Assembly: GCA_943362175.1 (NCBI GenBank) | Contig: CALRIU020000017.1 | Location: 43,722-107,721, forward strand | Source: UBA4416 sp943362175 | Lineage (GTDB): Bacteria > Bacteroidota > Bacteroidia > B-17B0 > Aurantibacillaceae | DNA length: 64,000 nucleotides | Reading direction: 5' to 3' | Shown here: piece by piece, positions 36,146 to 44,052 of the stretch | How the letters are laid out: each line of letters starts with the position of its first letter | Position numbering within the stretch: the first letter of the stretch is position 1 | Position numbers and translations under genes: made by a program | The notes under the pieces: model-generated | What the model was told of the DNA's origin: nothing | Database searches by the model: none | Seen by the model: only the letters and a program-made list of their open reading frames with translations

Positions 36146-36165
36146 GGATTCGACTCCGCTTATCC
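36146..36165 (+). repeat. Loop-conserved hairpin element, copy 4
   Basis: GGA - TTCGACTCCGCTTA - TCC has a loop identical to copies 2 and 3 except for one base. The stem extends outward to 6 bp with two G-T pairs. It lies 24 nt after the stop of the PorP/SprF gene. Confidence 0.6.
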
Positions 36166-36306
36166 GTCAGGGTTTCACATTTAATTGTGTCGTGGCCGAG
36201 CCGAAGCCCCGATACATAGTGTACAAAAATTTTCCTGTTTGGATCCTTTCGTGCGGGAAAAATGCTGGCACCGGTTTGGACATGATTATGGAAATACCCT
36301 ACGATC

Positions 36307-36540
36307 ATGGAAACCGAAGAAAAAACAGAAACACTTATCGAAAACTCTGAAAGACTGCTGTCCGTGTTATCCGGCGCTGCGATGTTATACCACGAATTCA
36401 AAAAGGAAGGATCCGCCAGCAAGATCAAACTGGGTATTGCCGGTTACCTGATTTACCGCGGCTTAAGCGGGCACTGCGCCTTATCGGATAAAACAGGCAT
36501 CAATCCTTCCATTGTGTCCGGCTTAAGCCATTTTATTTAG
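36307..36540 (+). CDS. Small DUF2892-like membrane protein
   Basis: This 77-residue protein has a charged N-terminus (about 1-15) and two hydrophobic segments (about 16-28 and 42-53). The motif GYLIYRGLSGHCALSDKTGIN near 45-65 matches the (R)GxxGxCxxYxxxGI end of DUF2892/YgaP-type membrane domains, here with Ser in place of the usual Tyr. It ends 8 nt into a degenerate open frame on the other strand. The function is unknown. A terminator-like hairpin at 36630-36659 (AAAAAGCGGG / CCTGCTTTTT, 10 bp with one G-T pair) would end its mRNA. Confidence 0.75.
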   Translation: METEEKTETLIENSERLLSVLSGAAMLYHEFKKEGSASKIKLGIAGYLIYRGLSGHCALSDKTGINPSIVSGLSHFI

Positions 36541-36629
36541 AGTACGTCGTTGTGCGCGGAACGCCATTCGGCGAAGTAATCTCTTTATATTGAGATTGCT
36601 TCGCCGCGAAAGCGGTTCGTAATACCGAA

Positions 36630-36659
36630 AAAAAGCGGGCTCCGTAAAACCTGCTTTTT
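36630..36659 (+). terminator. Intrinsic terminator after the DUF2892-like gene
   Basis: AAAAAGCGGG and CCTGCTTTTT pair over 10 bp with one G-T pair and a 10-nt loop, and T residues follow. A second hairpin with a 12-13-bp imperfect stem (36571-36604, GCGAAG-AATCTC / GAGATT-CTTCGC) precedes it. Confidence 0.55.
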
Positions 36660-36689
36660 GTGCTGTTCATGAGGCTTCGGGAACTCACA

Positions 36690-37057
36690 GACAATCCTAC
36701 ACCTTCTCCTGGTTTATTGGCATCGGTCACAGTTGCATAATAGATGTAAAAACATGCGGAGCTATAACCAGGTGTCGCAAAACAGGAGAGCAGGAACTGA
36801 ATGTGTGTGTTCCTGATCTTGTCGATTCGGCCGGCAATAATCTCGAGGAGGGTCGCTTCCGTTTTATCATGAATGGGATAACGGAATTGCCGTGTAAGGA
36901 TAATTTTATGGGTATCTGTATTCAATAACAGCAGAGCAACAGTATCTTCACGGCTGACGCGCTGCTTTTGAAAGCTTTAGCCCCCGGAGGATATCGTGGC
37001 TTCCTCCACCCTGGTTTTTTCGGTGAATACCGTATGCGAATCAGTGACAGAAGGCAT
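36690..37057 (-). pseudogene. Decayed NUDIX hydrolase (NudK-like) remnant
   Basis: From an ATG at 37057 the minus strand reads MPSVTDSHTVFTEKTRVEEA and then meets an in-frame TAA at 36977-36979 (codon 27). After it the same frame continues with SFQKQRVSREDTVALLLLN, HKIILTRQFRYPI and LLEIIAGRIDK, which are the classic N-terminal strands of NudK/ADP-sugar pyrophosphatases. It then jumps to IQFLLSCFATPGYSSACFYI, which normally follows the Nudix box. The catalytic box (GX5EX7REUXEEXGU) is therefore deleted. Homology fades near 36690, although the frame stays open to 36533. One stop, one internal deletion and a lost C-terminus make a functional enzyme impossible. Confidence 0.8.
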
Positions 37058-37068
37058 GATCTGTAGGC

Positions 37069-37155
37069 TTAATTCACGTGGCTACAGGAGTATTCGTCCT
37101 GGCTGCCAGTGTTTGCAGTGCCTGAAGTAAGTTCTGTTGTTTCCATGATTTTCAT
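37069..37155 (-). CDS. Possible 28-residue microprotein
   Basis: A short frame reads MKIMETTELTSGTANTGSQD and then EYSCSHVN before a TAA. It is hydrophilic, has one Cys and no homology I recognise. It lies 14 nt after the terminator of the small membrane-protein gene and ends 11 nt before the NUDIX remnant. With so few codons, chance is a real possibility. Confidence 0.2.
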   Translation of the reverse strand: MKIMETTELTSGTANTGSQDEYSCSHVN

Positions 37156-37169
37156 AAGTTAGTAAGTGT

Positions 37170-37199
37170 AAAAAAAGCAGGATATTCTCTCTACCCTGC
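37170..37199 (-). terminator. Intrinsic terminator of the 51-residue membrane-protein gene
   Basis: On the minus strand GCAGG ... CCTGC closes a 13-nt loop and is followed by seven T. It begins 14 nt after the stop codon at 37214. Confidence 0.6.
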
Positions 37200-37213
37200 C
37201 CTTGATGCTTGTG

Positions 37214-37369
37214 TTATACCGGCCGTTTGCCGCTGATCAAACGCAGAAGAATGGCAATGACCGCGATAACCAATAAGATGTGAATAAGGCCGCCGGCGTG
37301 GAATCCCACAAAGCCCACAAGCCATCCGATAACCAATATAACGGCGATGATGTAAAGTAAATTTCCCAT
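37214..37369 (-). CDS. Lmo0937-like 51-residue membrane protein
   Basis: The frame encodes 51 residues starting MGNLLYIIAVILVIGWLVGF, a first membrane helix. It continues FHAGGLIHILLVIAVIAILL, a second helix, and a basic end RLISGKRPV. The pattern IAVILxxxWLxGF...GGxIHILLVIAxIxxLxxLIxG(R/K)R matches the lmo0937 family of tiny membrane proteins. This is recognised by pattern only. Its role is unknown, and related genes are often stress-induced. It has its own terminator. Confidence 0.8.
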   Translation of the reverse strand: MGNLLYIIAVILVIGWLVGFVGFHAGGLIHILLVIAVIAILLRLISGKRPV

Positions 37370-37560
37370 AATGTTTAATGTTTAGGTTTAGTTTATCTGT
37401 TTATGTCACTATCCCATTAAAATAAACATGCCAGTGATTTTAGATGCATTATAAGCAGGTTGTTGAGCAAATTCCCCATACTTAGGTCCTTTATGATTCA
37501 CTACATGGAAACACAGACGCTGAGAACCGGAAGAGATGATAAAGCGTTTATATTATCCCG

Positions 37561-37568
37561 TATCTTTA
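37561..37568 (+). promoter_or_regulatory. -7 promoter element of the VWA-protein gene
   Basis: TATCTTTA is a one-base variant of TAnnTTTG and ends 5 nt before the ATG at 37574. It supports that ATG over the upstream in-frame starts (37460, 37493, 37505). Confidence 0.5.
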
Positions 37569-37573
37569 CGGCC

Positions 37574-39313
37574 ATGCAGCGGCTCATGTTCCTCTTTTGC
37601 GTTCTTCCTTTCTGTCTCTTTTCACAAGGTCGGAATGAGAGCGTGCGCCATCTTAACGACATCATAAGCATGATGGATGAGGCTTCGCGGCTTAACTATA
37701 CCTGGTACTACGATGCCGTGCAGCTGGCAAAGGCACTATACCGGAGCAAGGAGAAGATCAACCCGAATTACTTTTACAGCAGCCGGAGCACCAATGGTGG
37801 CGCCGTGTATTATACTAACATGGAAAAGGCTTTTCGCTTCAAAGAACTACAACCCGACAGCAAAGGGTATCTGCCTTCTTACATGGCCGACCTCATTCCA
37901 TGGCTCGAAGGGAAAGAACATGTCCTGGACATGCTTCATAAACCGCATCGCAGCACGGCAGCCATCGACAGCTTCGTATACCGCTATATCCGCTGCACCG
38001 ATAGCCTGTATGCCTCGCACCTACGGCTGACAGACTATGTGAGTAACAAAATGTATATGGAAGATCCTGCTTTTGTGAAAGCCAAAGCCATGCTCAAAGA
38101 ACAGGAAGTCTGCTTTGAAGCCTGCCACATGGCTTCCGGGGCACTTGCCTCTGCCATGCAGCAACTTTACAGCGCCTCTTTTCCTCCCAACAAAAGCCAT
38201 GCACCGGAGCAACTGGCCGAAAAAGAGATGCGCCTTACGATCAACCTGCTCGACGATTGGGAAAGAACCCTGGACAAGGGTGACTTCTCGCAAAACAGCC
38301 GCTACGACAGCCTTCTTCGTCAACTCAATAAAACAGCCTTGAGCAAAGACTCTATCTACCTCTACAACACCCGCGGCTACGGACAACGAAACAGCGGCTG
38401 GTGGGCACATAGCCGCTACCGGAGCTTCTTCAGCATGCTGCAAAGTACGGTATACTGGTATAAAACCGCCCGCCACGACAAAGAGCCTTTTCTGAAACCG
38501 GAGCTGGTACGCTACAACGGTTTTATCAATGGCTATGATACGGGGATGGAATACTACAACCGCTTCGTGGAGCTGTTTGATGGAAAAAGCATGATCGTAG
38601 TCTCCAGCTGCTGCCTCTCGCCATCGGAAATTGATACCGCCACGAATGTGTTCCTGAAAAAGCCACGCCTGCTCTATCGTTTTGCGACAGTGGAAACAAC
38701 AGCGCCTGGAACAGATCATATCGCAGCCGCTACACATGAAAGCCCTGATATACAGTCCGACGCAGAACGCATCGGCAAAGCGAAACCGCATCACCTGGTG
38801 TACCTGCTGGATGCCTCTTCCTCTATGAACGAACCCGACCGTCTTCCGGAACTAAAAACAGAAGTGAAGTACCTGGTGGCATTACAACGCCCGGCTGACC
38901 GGATCTCGATGGTAAGCTTCGCCTCGCATGCGCATATTATCCTGCAGGACAAGGCCTGCATCCAAAAGCAGGCCATCTGTAATACCATCGACCAGGTGAG
39001 TGCCCTCGGCTCCACAAACATCAGCGAAGGGCTTGCCAAAGCTGCGCAAATCGCCGATAGCTGCCGCTTAAAAGAGGGGATTACCAAAGTGTTACTGTTT
39101 ACCGACGGCGCCTTTAGCCTGAGCAAAACAGATAAAAAGCTGCTGAAATCTTTAGAAAAAAGCGACATCGGCTTTTGCCTGGTTTACCTGGGGCACGCGC
39201 AGAAAAGTACGGAGGAAGAGCTGAAGAAAATCTGCGAAACCGTAAAAGGCCGCTATTACAGCGCGCACAACACCAACCTGAAAGAAGTGCTGGTAAAGGA
39301 AGCTTCTGAATAA
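37574..39313 (+). CDS. Secreted VWA-domain protein
   Basis: The protein has 579 residues from ATG 37574, which gives a clean signal peptide (MQRLMFLFCVLPFCLFSQ). The frame is open upstream to 37460, but those residues are not signal-like. Residues about 20-390 are a helical region with many Trp/Tyr and three Cys that I do not recognise (NYFYSSRSTNGGAVYYTN, GYLPSYMADLIPWLEG). A von Willebrand A domain fills about 405-565. It has the metal-ion site DASSS at about 411-415, a GSTNISEGL threonine near 480 and FTDGAF near 508-513. VWA domains bind protein ligands through a bound Mg2+. It has no sorting tail, so it should stay in the periplasm. It is a possible partner of the next two genes. Confidence 0.85.
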   Translation: MQRLMFLFCVLPFCLFSQGRNESVRHLNDIISMMDEASRLNYTWYYDAVQLAKALYRSKEKINPNYFYSSRSTNGGAVYYTNMEKAFRFKELQPDSKGYLPSYMADLIPWLEGKEHVLDMLHKPHRSTAAIDSFVYRYIRCTDSLYASHLRLTDYVSNKMYMEDPAFVKAKAMLKEQEVCFEACHMASGALASAMQQLYSASFPPNKSHAPEQLAEKEMRLTINLLDDWERTLDKGDFSQNSRYDSLLRQLNKTALSKDSIYLYNTRGYGQRNSGWWAHSRYRSFFSMLQSTVYWYKTARHDKEPFLKPELVRYNGFINGYDTGMEYYNRFVELFDGKSMIVVSSCCLSPSEIDTATNVFLKKPRLLYRFATVETTAPGTDHIAAATHESPDIQSDAERIGKAKPHHLVYLLDASSSMNEPDRLPELKTEVKYLVALQRPADRISMVSFASHAHIILQDKACIQKQAICNTIDQVSALGSTNISEGLAKAAQIADSCRLKEGITKVLLFTDGAFSLSKTDKKLLKSLEKSDIGFCLVYLGHAQKSTEEELKKICETVKGRYYSAHNTNLKEVLVKEASE

Positions 39314-39368
39314 GGATGTAACATTATGCAAAAACTACCGTTATGCGTCTATACTAAAACACCATCGC

Positions 39369-40592
39369 ATGAAACCTTATTTATACTTGCTGACAGGATT
39401 ATTCCTGTCCTCTTTTCTAAATGCCCAACGGGAATTCACCACCTATCCTAATGGACTCATCTACAGTGAGGCCACGATGGGAAAGCTCCACCGCATTGTA
39501 GACTCCCTGAATTTGAAATATAAATCCTGCGAATTGAACAGGACCTATTATTCCACGGCACAGGCCAGGGCACACATCCTGACACTCGAAAAAGGAAATG
39601 CACGGGAAGCAAAAAAAGACATGAAGCAAGGGATGCCCTTCGAGGATCTTCTGAAAAAATATCCCGATGCGAAAGTCAGAAGGAATGCGCTCGTCGTACG
39701 AACCAGCTATAAAGATTACCAGGGCAAGGAGGTGATAGAATACGGGGAGGTGAACCTGAATACGAACTATGGTCTCGAGATCCAGCGAAGCAAAGCTGAT
39801 CCTGACATTGGGAAACAAGACAGCTGGCTCTACGAATCTGAAAAAGAATCCCTCCAGGCGTTTTATTTCACAACTGCCATCTCGTCTGCGCCACTTAAGG
39901 AGAAATACGCCCGGCGCATCGGCTACAGCGATTGCCTGGTGGATACCAGCACCAACAAATTTAAAAGCGATGCTTCCTTTGGCAGCGCAGGCTTACCGGA
40001 AAACTGGCAATCCTTACCGGAGCCCGAAAAGATAAAACTGCTGGACAAGCTGCGCTCTACCAAGGTAATGGGCTTTTGCAGCATGGACGATGGCCCGAGG
40101 ATCCATGCGGTGAACATTGCCCTGCTTTCGGCAGAGACTACCAATTGGGAAGTTTTCTTAAGATCGCACCTCGACATTATGAATGACCGTTTCGACCGGA
40201 TGACTGATGCCAGCTATGCCCAGGGGCACCGCCAAACCTATATCAAAGAGCTCGAAGACCTCGACATCAATGTGCCGGAGCTGATCCTGGGAATCTCGCT
40301 GCGGGTAGAAAATCCATCCCCGAATCACTACTACGGCAGTATCGGGCGGCTGGGCAGAGCTATCAGCGAGTCGAAACAAAAAGAAGCGTTTGAAAAAGAA
40401 ATGCTGGCAATGATTGCTGATCCGGAGCTGGACGATTACAACCGCGTCATCGCTTACTTTTTATACAAGAGCTACCTGAATTACCTCTACAGCGGAAAAG
40501 ACCACACGGAAAAAAATCAGAAGCTGAAAACAGCCATCGCCGGGCTTCCCGGTTACCTCAAAGAGAATGCCGACTTGAAAGACGAGGACTAA
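39369..40592 (+). CDS. Secreted protein of unknown function
   Basis: This 407-residue protein has a signal peptide (about 1-20, ending FLNAQ). Recognisable pieces are few. A stretch about 60-105 (AQARAHILTLEKGNAREAKKDM) is helical. It is followed by a beta region with VVRTSYKDYQGKEVIEYGEV and NTNYGLEIQRSK, and a C-terminal helical half (about 215-400). Cys residues at about 54, 196 and 237 could form a disulfide. No enzyme motif and no sorting tail are seen, so a soluble periplasmic protein is likely. It follows the VWA gene by 55 nt, and its gene ends 12 nt before a promoter for the next gene. Confidence 0.75.
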   Translation: MKPYLYLLTGLFLSSFLNAQREFTTYPNGLIYSEATMGKLHRIVDSLNLKYKSCELNRTYYSTAQARAHILTLEKGNAREAKKDMKQGMPFEDLLKKYPDAKVRRNALVVRTSYKDYQGKEVIEYGEVNLNTNYGLEIQRSKADPDIGKQDSWLYESEKESLQAFYFTTAISSAPLKEKYARRIGYSDCLVDTSTNKFKSDASFGSAGLPENWQSLPEPEKIKLLDKLRSTKVMGFCSMDDGPRIHAVNIALLSAETTNWEVFLRSHLDIMNDRFDRMTDASYAQGHRQTYIKELEDLDINVPELILGISLRVENPSPNHYYGSIGRLGRAISESKQKEAFEKEMLAMIADPELDDYNRVIAYFLYKSYLNYLYSGKDHTEKNQKLKTAIAGLPGYLKENADLKDED

Positions 40593-40603
40593 TGGCCATT
40601 AAT

Positions 40604-40636
40604 GTTTGGAGAGGCTGTGTTTTCTTATTAGCTTTG
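40604..40636 (+). promoter_or_regulatory. Promoter of the DUF4253 lipoprotein gene
   Basis: TTTG (40604-40607), a 21-nt spacer and TAGCTTTG (40629-40636) form a full promoter. It lies 15 nt before the ATG at 40652 and rules out the earlier in-frame ATG at 40592. Confidence 0.65.
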
Positions 40637-40651
40637 TTTAACCCTCAACTC

Positions 40652-41359
40652 ATGAACATTTACCTTAAAAGCCTCTCATTTGCCTGTAGCCTTCTTTTCT
40701 ATTCATGCGGGCAGCAACAAACAACACAGCATGCGGAAGAAACAAGTATGACTGCCCGTGAAAAGCATCTCTGTGATTCTATGAAAATAGATCGCTCTGT
40801 ACTCAGTGAGCTAAAAAAGCATACACATGAACAGGCAGAGCCTTTCCATTATTCCCTCTCCAAAATGTATAAGGCAGATCATTCGGTTACTGAGCTCGAT
40901 CCTATCTGTCTTCCGGGCTTTGTATTCAAAGAGGAGCAGTCCAATACCAGAAGACTCATCGAAGAGTTACAGGAAAAGTTTAAGCAACAAGGCTATTACA
41001 TCTTCATCCTTGAACAGAATTTCGGTCTTGGAGGAAAAGATGTGATGGCCATTCTTAAAACCACCGATCAATATGAAGTATTGCAGTCTGTGAAAACTGA
41101 TGGTACCAATTACAACATTTCCAACGACAGCCTGATCAGGATTATCAAAATTCTTGACAAGAAATATTCTCTTTTTCTGATTAGCGCCAGTGGGGACCTT
41201 TGCGAGTTTAAGATCGGAAAAGAGCCGGACAGCTGGTTAGAATTAGCCAAAGAAGCCTATGCTATTTGTCCTGATATCGTAGACCAGGGAACAGGATCAG
41301 TGGAAGCTCTGGCCGATGAATTAAAAAAACACAGAAGCCTCTATCTATGGTGGGACTAA
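40652..41359 (+). CDS. DUF4253 lipoprotein
   Basis: The protein has 235 residues from ATG 40652. The N-terminus is a lipoprotein signal with the acylated Cys at 19 (LLFYSC). The C-terminal 110 residues match DUF4253: YYIFILEQNFG, KDVMAILKTTDQYEVLQSV, and the characteristic end AKEAYAICPDIVDQGTGSVE ... LYLWWD. DUF4253 has no known activity and is found mainly in predicted cytoplasmic proteins, often near toxin-immunity genes. Here it is fused to a lipobox, which places it in the envelope. It has its own promoter. Confidence 0.88.
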   Translation: MNIYLKSLSFACSLLFYSCGQQQTTQHAEETSMTAREKHLCDSMKIDRSVLSELKKHTHEQAEPFHYSLSKMYKADHSVTELDPICLPGFVFKEEQSNTRRLIEELQEKFKQQGYYIFILEQNFGLGGKDVMAILKTTDQYEVLQSVKTDGTNYNISNDSLIRIIKILDKKYSLFLISASGDLCEFKIGKEPDSWLELAKEAYAICPDIVDQGTGSVEALADELKKHRSLYLWWD

Positions 41360-41553
41360 TTTTTACCGAAATTTTATGAAAAATGCGATTATCATTCTTG
41401 TCACTCTGAACCTCCCGCACCCGATGTTATGTGGATAAAACCAATACTGACAGTTGCTCCAAATCTAAAATAGATAGATCATACCGTTGCAGCAATTGTT
41501 GAAATTGTTCTGCCAGCGATTATATCCCGCAGTTTAAAGAAACATATCAAACA

Positions 41554-42123
41554 ATGAACACACCAAAAACCTGGTTTACCTCCGATCATCATTTCGGGCA
41601 TAAAAACATTATTGAGCTATCGAAACGCCCCTTTGCGGATGTGGAAGAGATGAATGAAACCATGATTGCCCGTTGGAATGAAAAAGTGGGCAAAGAAGAC
41701 CAGGTGTACCATATCGGGGATTTTGCCCTGATGTCGCCCGGAAAGCTAAAAGCACTCCGCGAACGGCTCAACGGAAAGATTTTTTTGATCAGCGGCAACC
41801 ACGAAAGCTCGGCGCTGGATTGCCCTTCCTGTTTCGAATGGATCCGCCCCTACCACGAATTGACCGTTGCCGATGTTGACGCCCACAGGGGCGAGCGTTT
41901 CCTCGTCCTGTTCCATTATGCGATGAAAGTGTGGAACGCCAGCCATTACGGAACCTGGCATTTATACGGGCATTCGCACGGCGATCTGCCGGATGACATC
42001 ACCTCTTTGTCTTTTGACGTCGGCGTCGACAATCATAACTTTTATCCCTTATCTTATGACGAGGTTAAAGCAATCATGGGTCGCAAGCAATGGACGCCGC
42101 CTTTTGAAGCGAGAAATAAGTAA
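41554..42123 (+). CDS. Calcineurin-like metallophosphoesterase
   Basis: This 189-residue protein carries the five metal-binding motifs of the family in order: DHHFGH (about 10-15), GDFAL (about 51-55), SGNHES (about 79-84), LFHYAMK (about 117-123) and YGHSHG (about 138-143). The form of motif I with N-I-I-E and the W-rich ends match the small phage- and bacteria-type phosphoesterase subfamily. It hydrolyses phosphomono- or diesters with two metal ions, but the substrate is unknown. It is cytoplasmic. The 194-nt gap upstream holds no feature I can support beyond a 20-codon frame. Confidence 0.9.
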   Translation: MNTPKTWFTSDHHFGHKNIIELSKRPFADVEEMNETMIARWNEKVGKEDQVYHIGDFALMSPGKLKALRERLNGKIFLISGNHESSALDCPSCFEWIRPYHELTVADVDAHRGERFLVLFHYAMKVWNASHYGTWHLYGHSHGDLPDDITSLSFDVGVDNHNFYPLSYDEVKAIMGRKQWTPPFEARNK

Positions 42124-42173
42124 AGCCCTACATGCTTTTCTCTCACAAACAGCTTAAAAGCCTTTGTTTTGAC

Positions 42174-42205
42174 TTTGCAAAATATTCTCAAAATTCCTAG
42201 TTTTG
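42174..42205 (+). promoter_or_regulatory. Promoter of the rhomboid gene
   Basis: TTTG (42174-42177), a 20-nt spacer and TAGTTTTG (42198-42205) form a full promoter, leaving a leader of about 35 nt before the ATG at 42248. Confidence 0.65.
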
Positions 42206-42247
42206 TTAGAAAGCAGCCCGGCTGCCAAAACACGCACGGCATCATTT

Positions 42248-43078
42248 ATGACAGAAACAGGGATCATAGGACTGGTGATCATAGCTATCAATGTGGCAGT
42301 ATCCTACAAAGGCCTCAGAGATCATGTCTTTTTCGACAACTACAAATTCGAGGTTGACCGCATTTTAAAATACAAGGAATACCGGCGTCTTATCACTTCC
42401 GGTTTTCTGCACGTGAGCTGGATGCACCTCATCCTGAACATGGTCAGCCTGTACCTGTTCAGCTCTTTTATGGGCAACCTGGGATGGCTCAGCTTTCTCA
42501 TTATTTATTTTGCGAGCCTTGTCGGTGGCGACCTCCTGGCCCTGTTCATTCACCGCGAGCATGGCGATTACAGCTCCGTGGGCGCTTCCGGCGCCGTATG
42601 CGGAATTATCTTTGCCTCCATTGCTTTGTTTCCCGACATGGAGATCCTGCTGTTCGGCGTCCTGCCTCTTCCCAGCTGGGCCTACGGCCTGCTCTACGTT
42701 GGCTATTCGATGTACGGCATCCGCTCCAGGCGCGATAACATCGGGCATGAGGCACATCTCGGCGGCGCGCTCATCGGGATGGTAATTGCCGTGCTACTCG
42801 AGCCGGTGGCCTTCGCCAATAATTATGTCACCATCCTGATTATTACGGTTCCTGTGATTGTCTTTATTTACCTCATCATTGCCAGTCCTAAAACGTTATT
42901 AATTGACAACTATTACTACAAGTCGCACAGCACCTATTTTGACATCGACGACCAGTACAATGAAGAGCGGGCCAATAAACAACATGAGCTCGACCGCTTG
43001 CTGGATAAGATCGGGAAGAGCGGCATCGACAGCCTTTCCAAAAAGGAACGGCAGCGCCTGGATGAATTGTCGAGGTAG
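42248..43078 (+). CDS. Rhomboid-family intramembrane serine protease
   Basis: The protein has 276 residues from ATG 42248; earlier starts overlap the promoter. Seven or so membrane helices are visible. The catalytic Ser is in GASGAVCG (about 118-125) and the His in GHEAHLGGALIG (about 168-179). WMHLILNM near 58-65 supplies the HxxxN-type oxyanion element of loop 1. The C-terminal 60 residues (about 215-276) are a soluble, charged, helical tail ending KKERQRLDELSR. Rhomboids cut single-pass membrane proteins inside the bilayer. The substrate is unknown. Confidence 0.93.
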   Translation: MTETGIIGLVIIAINVAVSYKGLRDHVFFDNYKFEVDRILKYKEYRRLITSGFLHVSWMHLILNMVSLYLFSSFMGNLGWLSFLIIYFASLVGGDLLALFIHREHGDYSSVGASGAVCGIIFASIALFPDMEILLFGVLPLPSWAYGLLYVGYSMYGIRSRRDNIGHEAHLGGALIGMVIAVLLEPVAFANNYVTILIITVPVIVFIYLIIASPKTLLIDNYYYKSHSTYFDIDDQYNEERANKQHELDRLLDKIGKSGIDSLSKKERQRLDELSR

Positions 43079-43086
43079 TTTGCCCT

Positions 43087-43150
43087 TGTTGACTTCGGGA
43101 GCCTCAGTCAACACTAATAACACTCCCGGTGGTTGAGGCTCTCGAAACCA
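43087..43150. repeat. Loop-conserved hairpin elements, copies 5 and 6 (inverted pair)
   Basis: Copy 5 (plus) is TGTTGAC - TTCGGGAGCCTCA - GTCAACA, with the stem from 43087. Copy 6 (minus) is TGGT - TTCGAGAGCCTCA - ACCA at 43130-43150. Loops differ by one base from each other, stems are unrelated, and both pair perfectly. The pair ends 11 nt before the first codon of the next gene. Confidence 0.65.
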
Positions 43151-43160
43151 TAGTTAAAAA

Positions 43161-43748
43161 ATAGCCATCGAAAAAATACTTGTCATACTCGACTTTGATG
43201 AAACGCTGATCCACGCCACGGATAAGCCGCACGATGGTACCTGGGACTTTACGGTATTTCATTATAAAGTCTATAAGCGTCCGCATTTACAGGAGTTTTT
43301 GAAGGAGCTGAAAGCGCATTTCGAGGTGGCTGTGTGGTCATCTGCTTCTGATGATTATGTAAACCTGATCGTGAAGGAGATTTTCCCCAAAGATTATGAT
43401 CTTAAGTTTGTGTGGGGACGTTCGCGCTGCACTTACCGCCCCAATTACAACAAGCTGGATGAGTTCGGCTACTACGATCCTTTCTCGCATTATGATTATG
43501 TGAAGCGGCTCGACAAAGTGCGAAAGCTGAACTTCAAAAAAGAGCGCATCCTCATCATCGACGATACGCCTGAAAAATGCCGGCACAACTACGGAAACGC
43601 GATCTATCCGAAAGAATACCTGGGCAGAAATCCGGATAATGAACTACTCCTGCTAATGCGGTATTTAGTAAGTCTGAAAGACCTCCGCACGGTTAGGAAT
43701 ACAGAGAAAAGGCGCTGGCGGGAGGAGGCATTAAAATTGCTTTCATAA
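43161..43748 (+). CDS. FCP1/SCP-like HAD phosphatase lacking a standard start codon
   Basis: The frame is open from a TAA at 43155 to 43748. Clear homology begins at once: AIEKILVILDFDETLIHATD holds motif I (DxDxT) of NIF/FCP1-type HAD phosphatases. KRPHLQEFLKEL, VAVWSSAS (motif II), CTYRPNYNKL and ILIIDDTPEKC (motif III) follow. No ATG, GTG or TTG occurs before motif I. The only candidates are ATA at 43161 (giving 195 residues, M-A-I-E-K) or ATC at 43167. A TTG at 43301 would remove the catalytic Asp. Either a rare AUA/AUC start is used, or an ATG has been lost by a point change or by the adjacent repeat pair. These enzymes dephosphorylate protein or small substrates. Confidence 0.8.
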   Translation: MAIEKILVILDFDETLIHATDKPHDGTWDFTVFHYKVYKRPHLQEFLKELKAHFEVAVWSSASDDYVNLIVKEIFPKDYDLKFVWGRSRCTYRPNYNKLDEFGYYDPFSHYDYVKRLDKVRKLNFKKERILIIDDTPEKCRHNYGNAIYPKEYLGRNPDNELLLLMRYLVSLKDLRTVRNTEKRRWREEALKLLS

Positions 43749-43766
43749 TTTAAAAAGGTTCACACC

Positions 43767-43985
43767 ATGTCATTCCAGGCTTATTTAACCAACATCCGGA
43801 TCAAAACCGGTAAAACAGCGGAAGATTTTAAGCAGATGGCTGAGAAAAAAGGCTTCACCCAAAACGGCCATATTGCGCCAGGCGTCAAGGCCACGCAGAT
43901 CACCGATTGGCTAAAAGAGGAATTTGATCTCGGGCACGGACATGCGATGGCGGTGTATGCCTTGCTGAAAGGGATAAAGGAGTGA
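43767..43985 (+). CDS. DUF4287-domain protein
   Basis: This 72-residue protein matches DUF4287 from end to end: MSFQAYLTNIRIKTGKTAED, then a helix FKQMAEKKGF, and WLKEEFDLGHGHAMAVYALL. The final GHGHAMA motif is the family hallmark. It is a small helical cytoplasmic protein, often fused to DUF5655-type modules in other bacteria. The function is unknown. The start is 18 nt after the HAD gene, and co-transcription is likely. Confidence 0.92.
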   Translation: MSFQAYLTNIRIKTGKTAEDFKQMAEKKGFTQNGHIAPGVKATQITDWLKEEFDLGHGHAMAVYALLKGIKE

Positions 43986-44000
43986 ATAGTGTGGTAATCA

Positions 44001-44040
44001 CCTAAACATCCTCCCCCTGCCCTCTCCTGAGGAGGAAATT
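44001..44040 (-). repeat. Dispersed GGAGGATGTTT repeat, copy 1
   Basis: On the minus strand the element reads AATTTCCTCCTCAGGAGAGG, then a variable G-rich part, then GGAGGATGTTTAGG. It shares both ends (AATTCCTCCT and GGAGGATGTTT) with the element at 46989-47036. It lies between two convergent genes. Confidence 0.5.
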
Positions 44041-44052
44041 CATCTAAAAAAT

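Noticed and set aside
36533..36690. Continuation of the decayed NUDIX frame to 36533
   Set aside because: The frame is open by chance over two hairpins, one of which is the terminator for the opposite-strand gene. NUDIX similarity ends near 36690.
41376..41440. 20-codon frame starting MKNAIIILVTLNL in the gap before the phosphoesterase
   Set aside because: It looks like the beginning of a signal peptide, but it stops after 20 codons and nothing protein-like continues in other frames. It may be a remnant, and the evidence is too thin to call.
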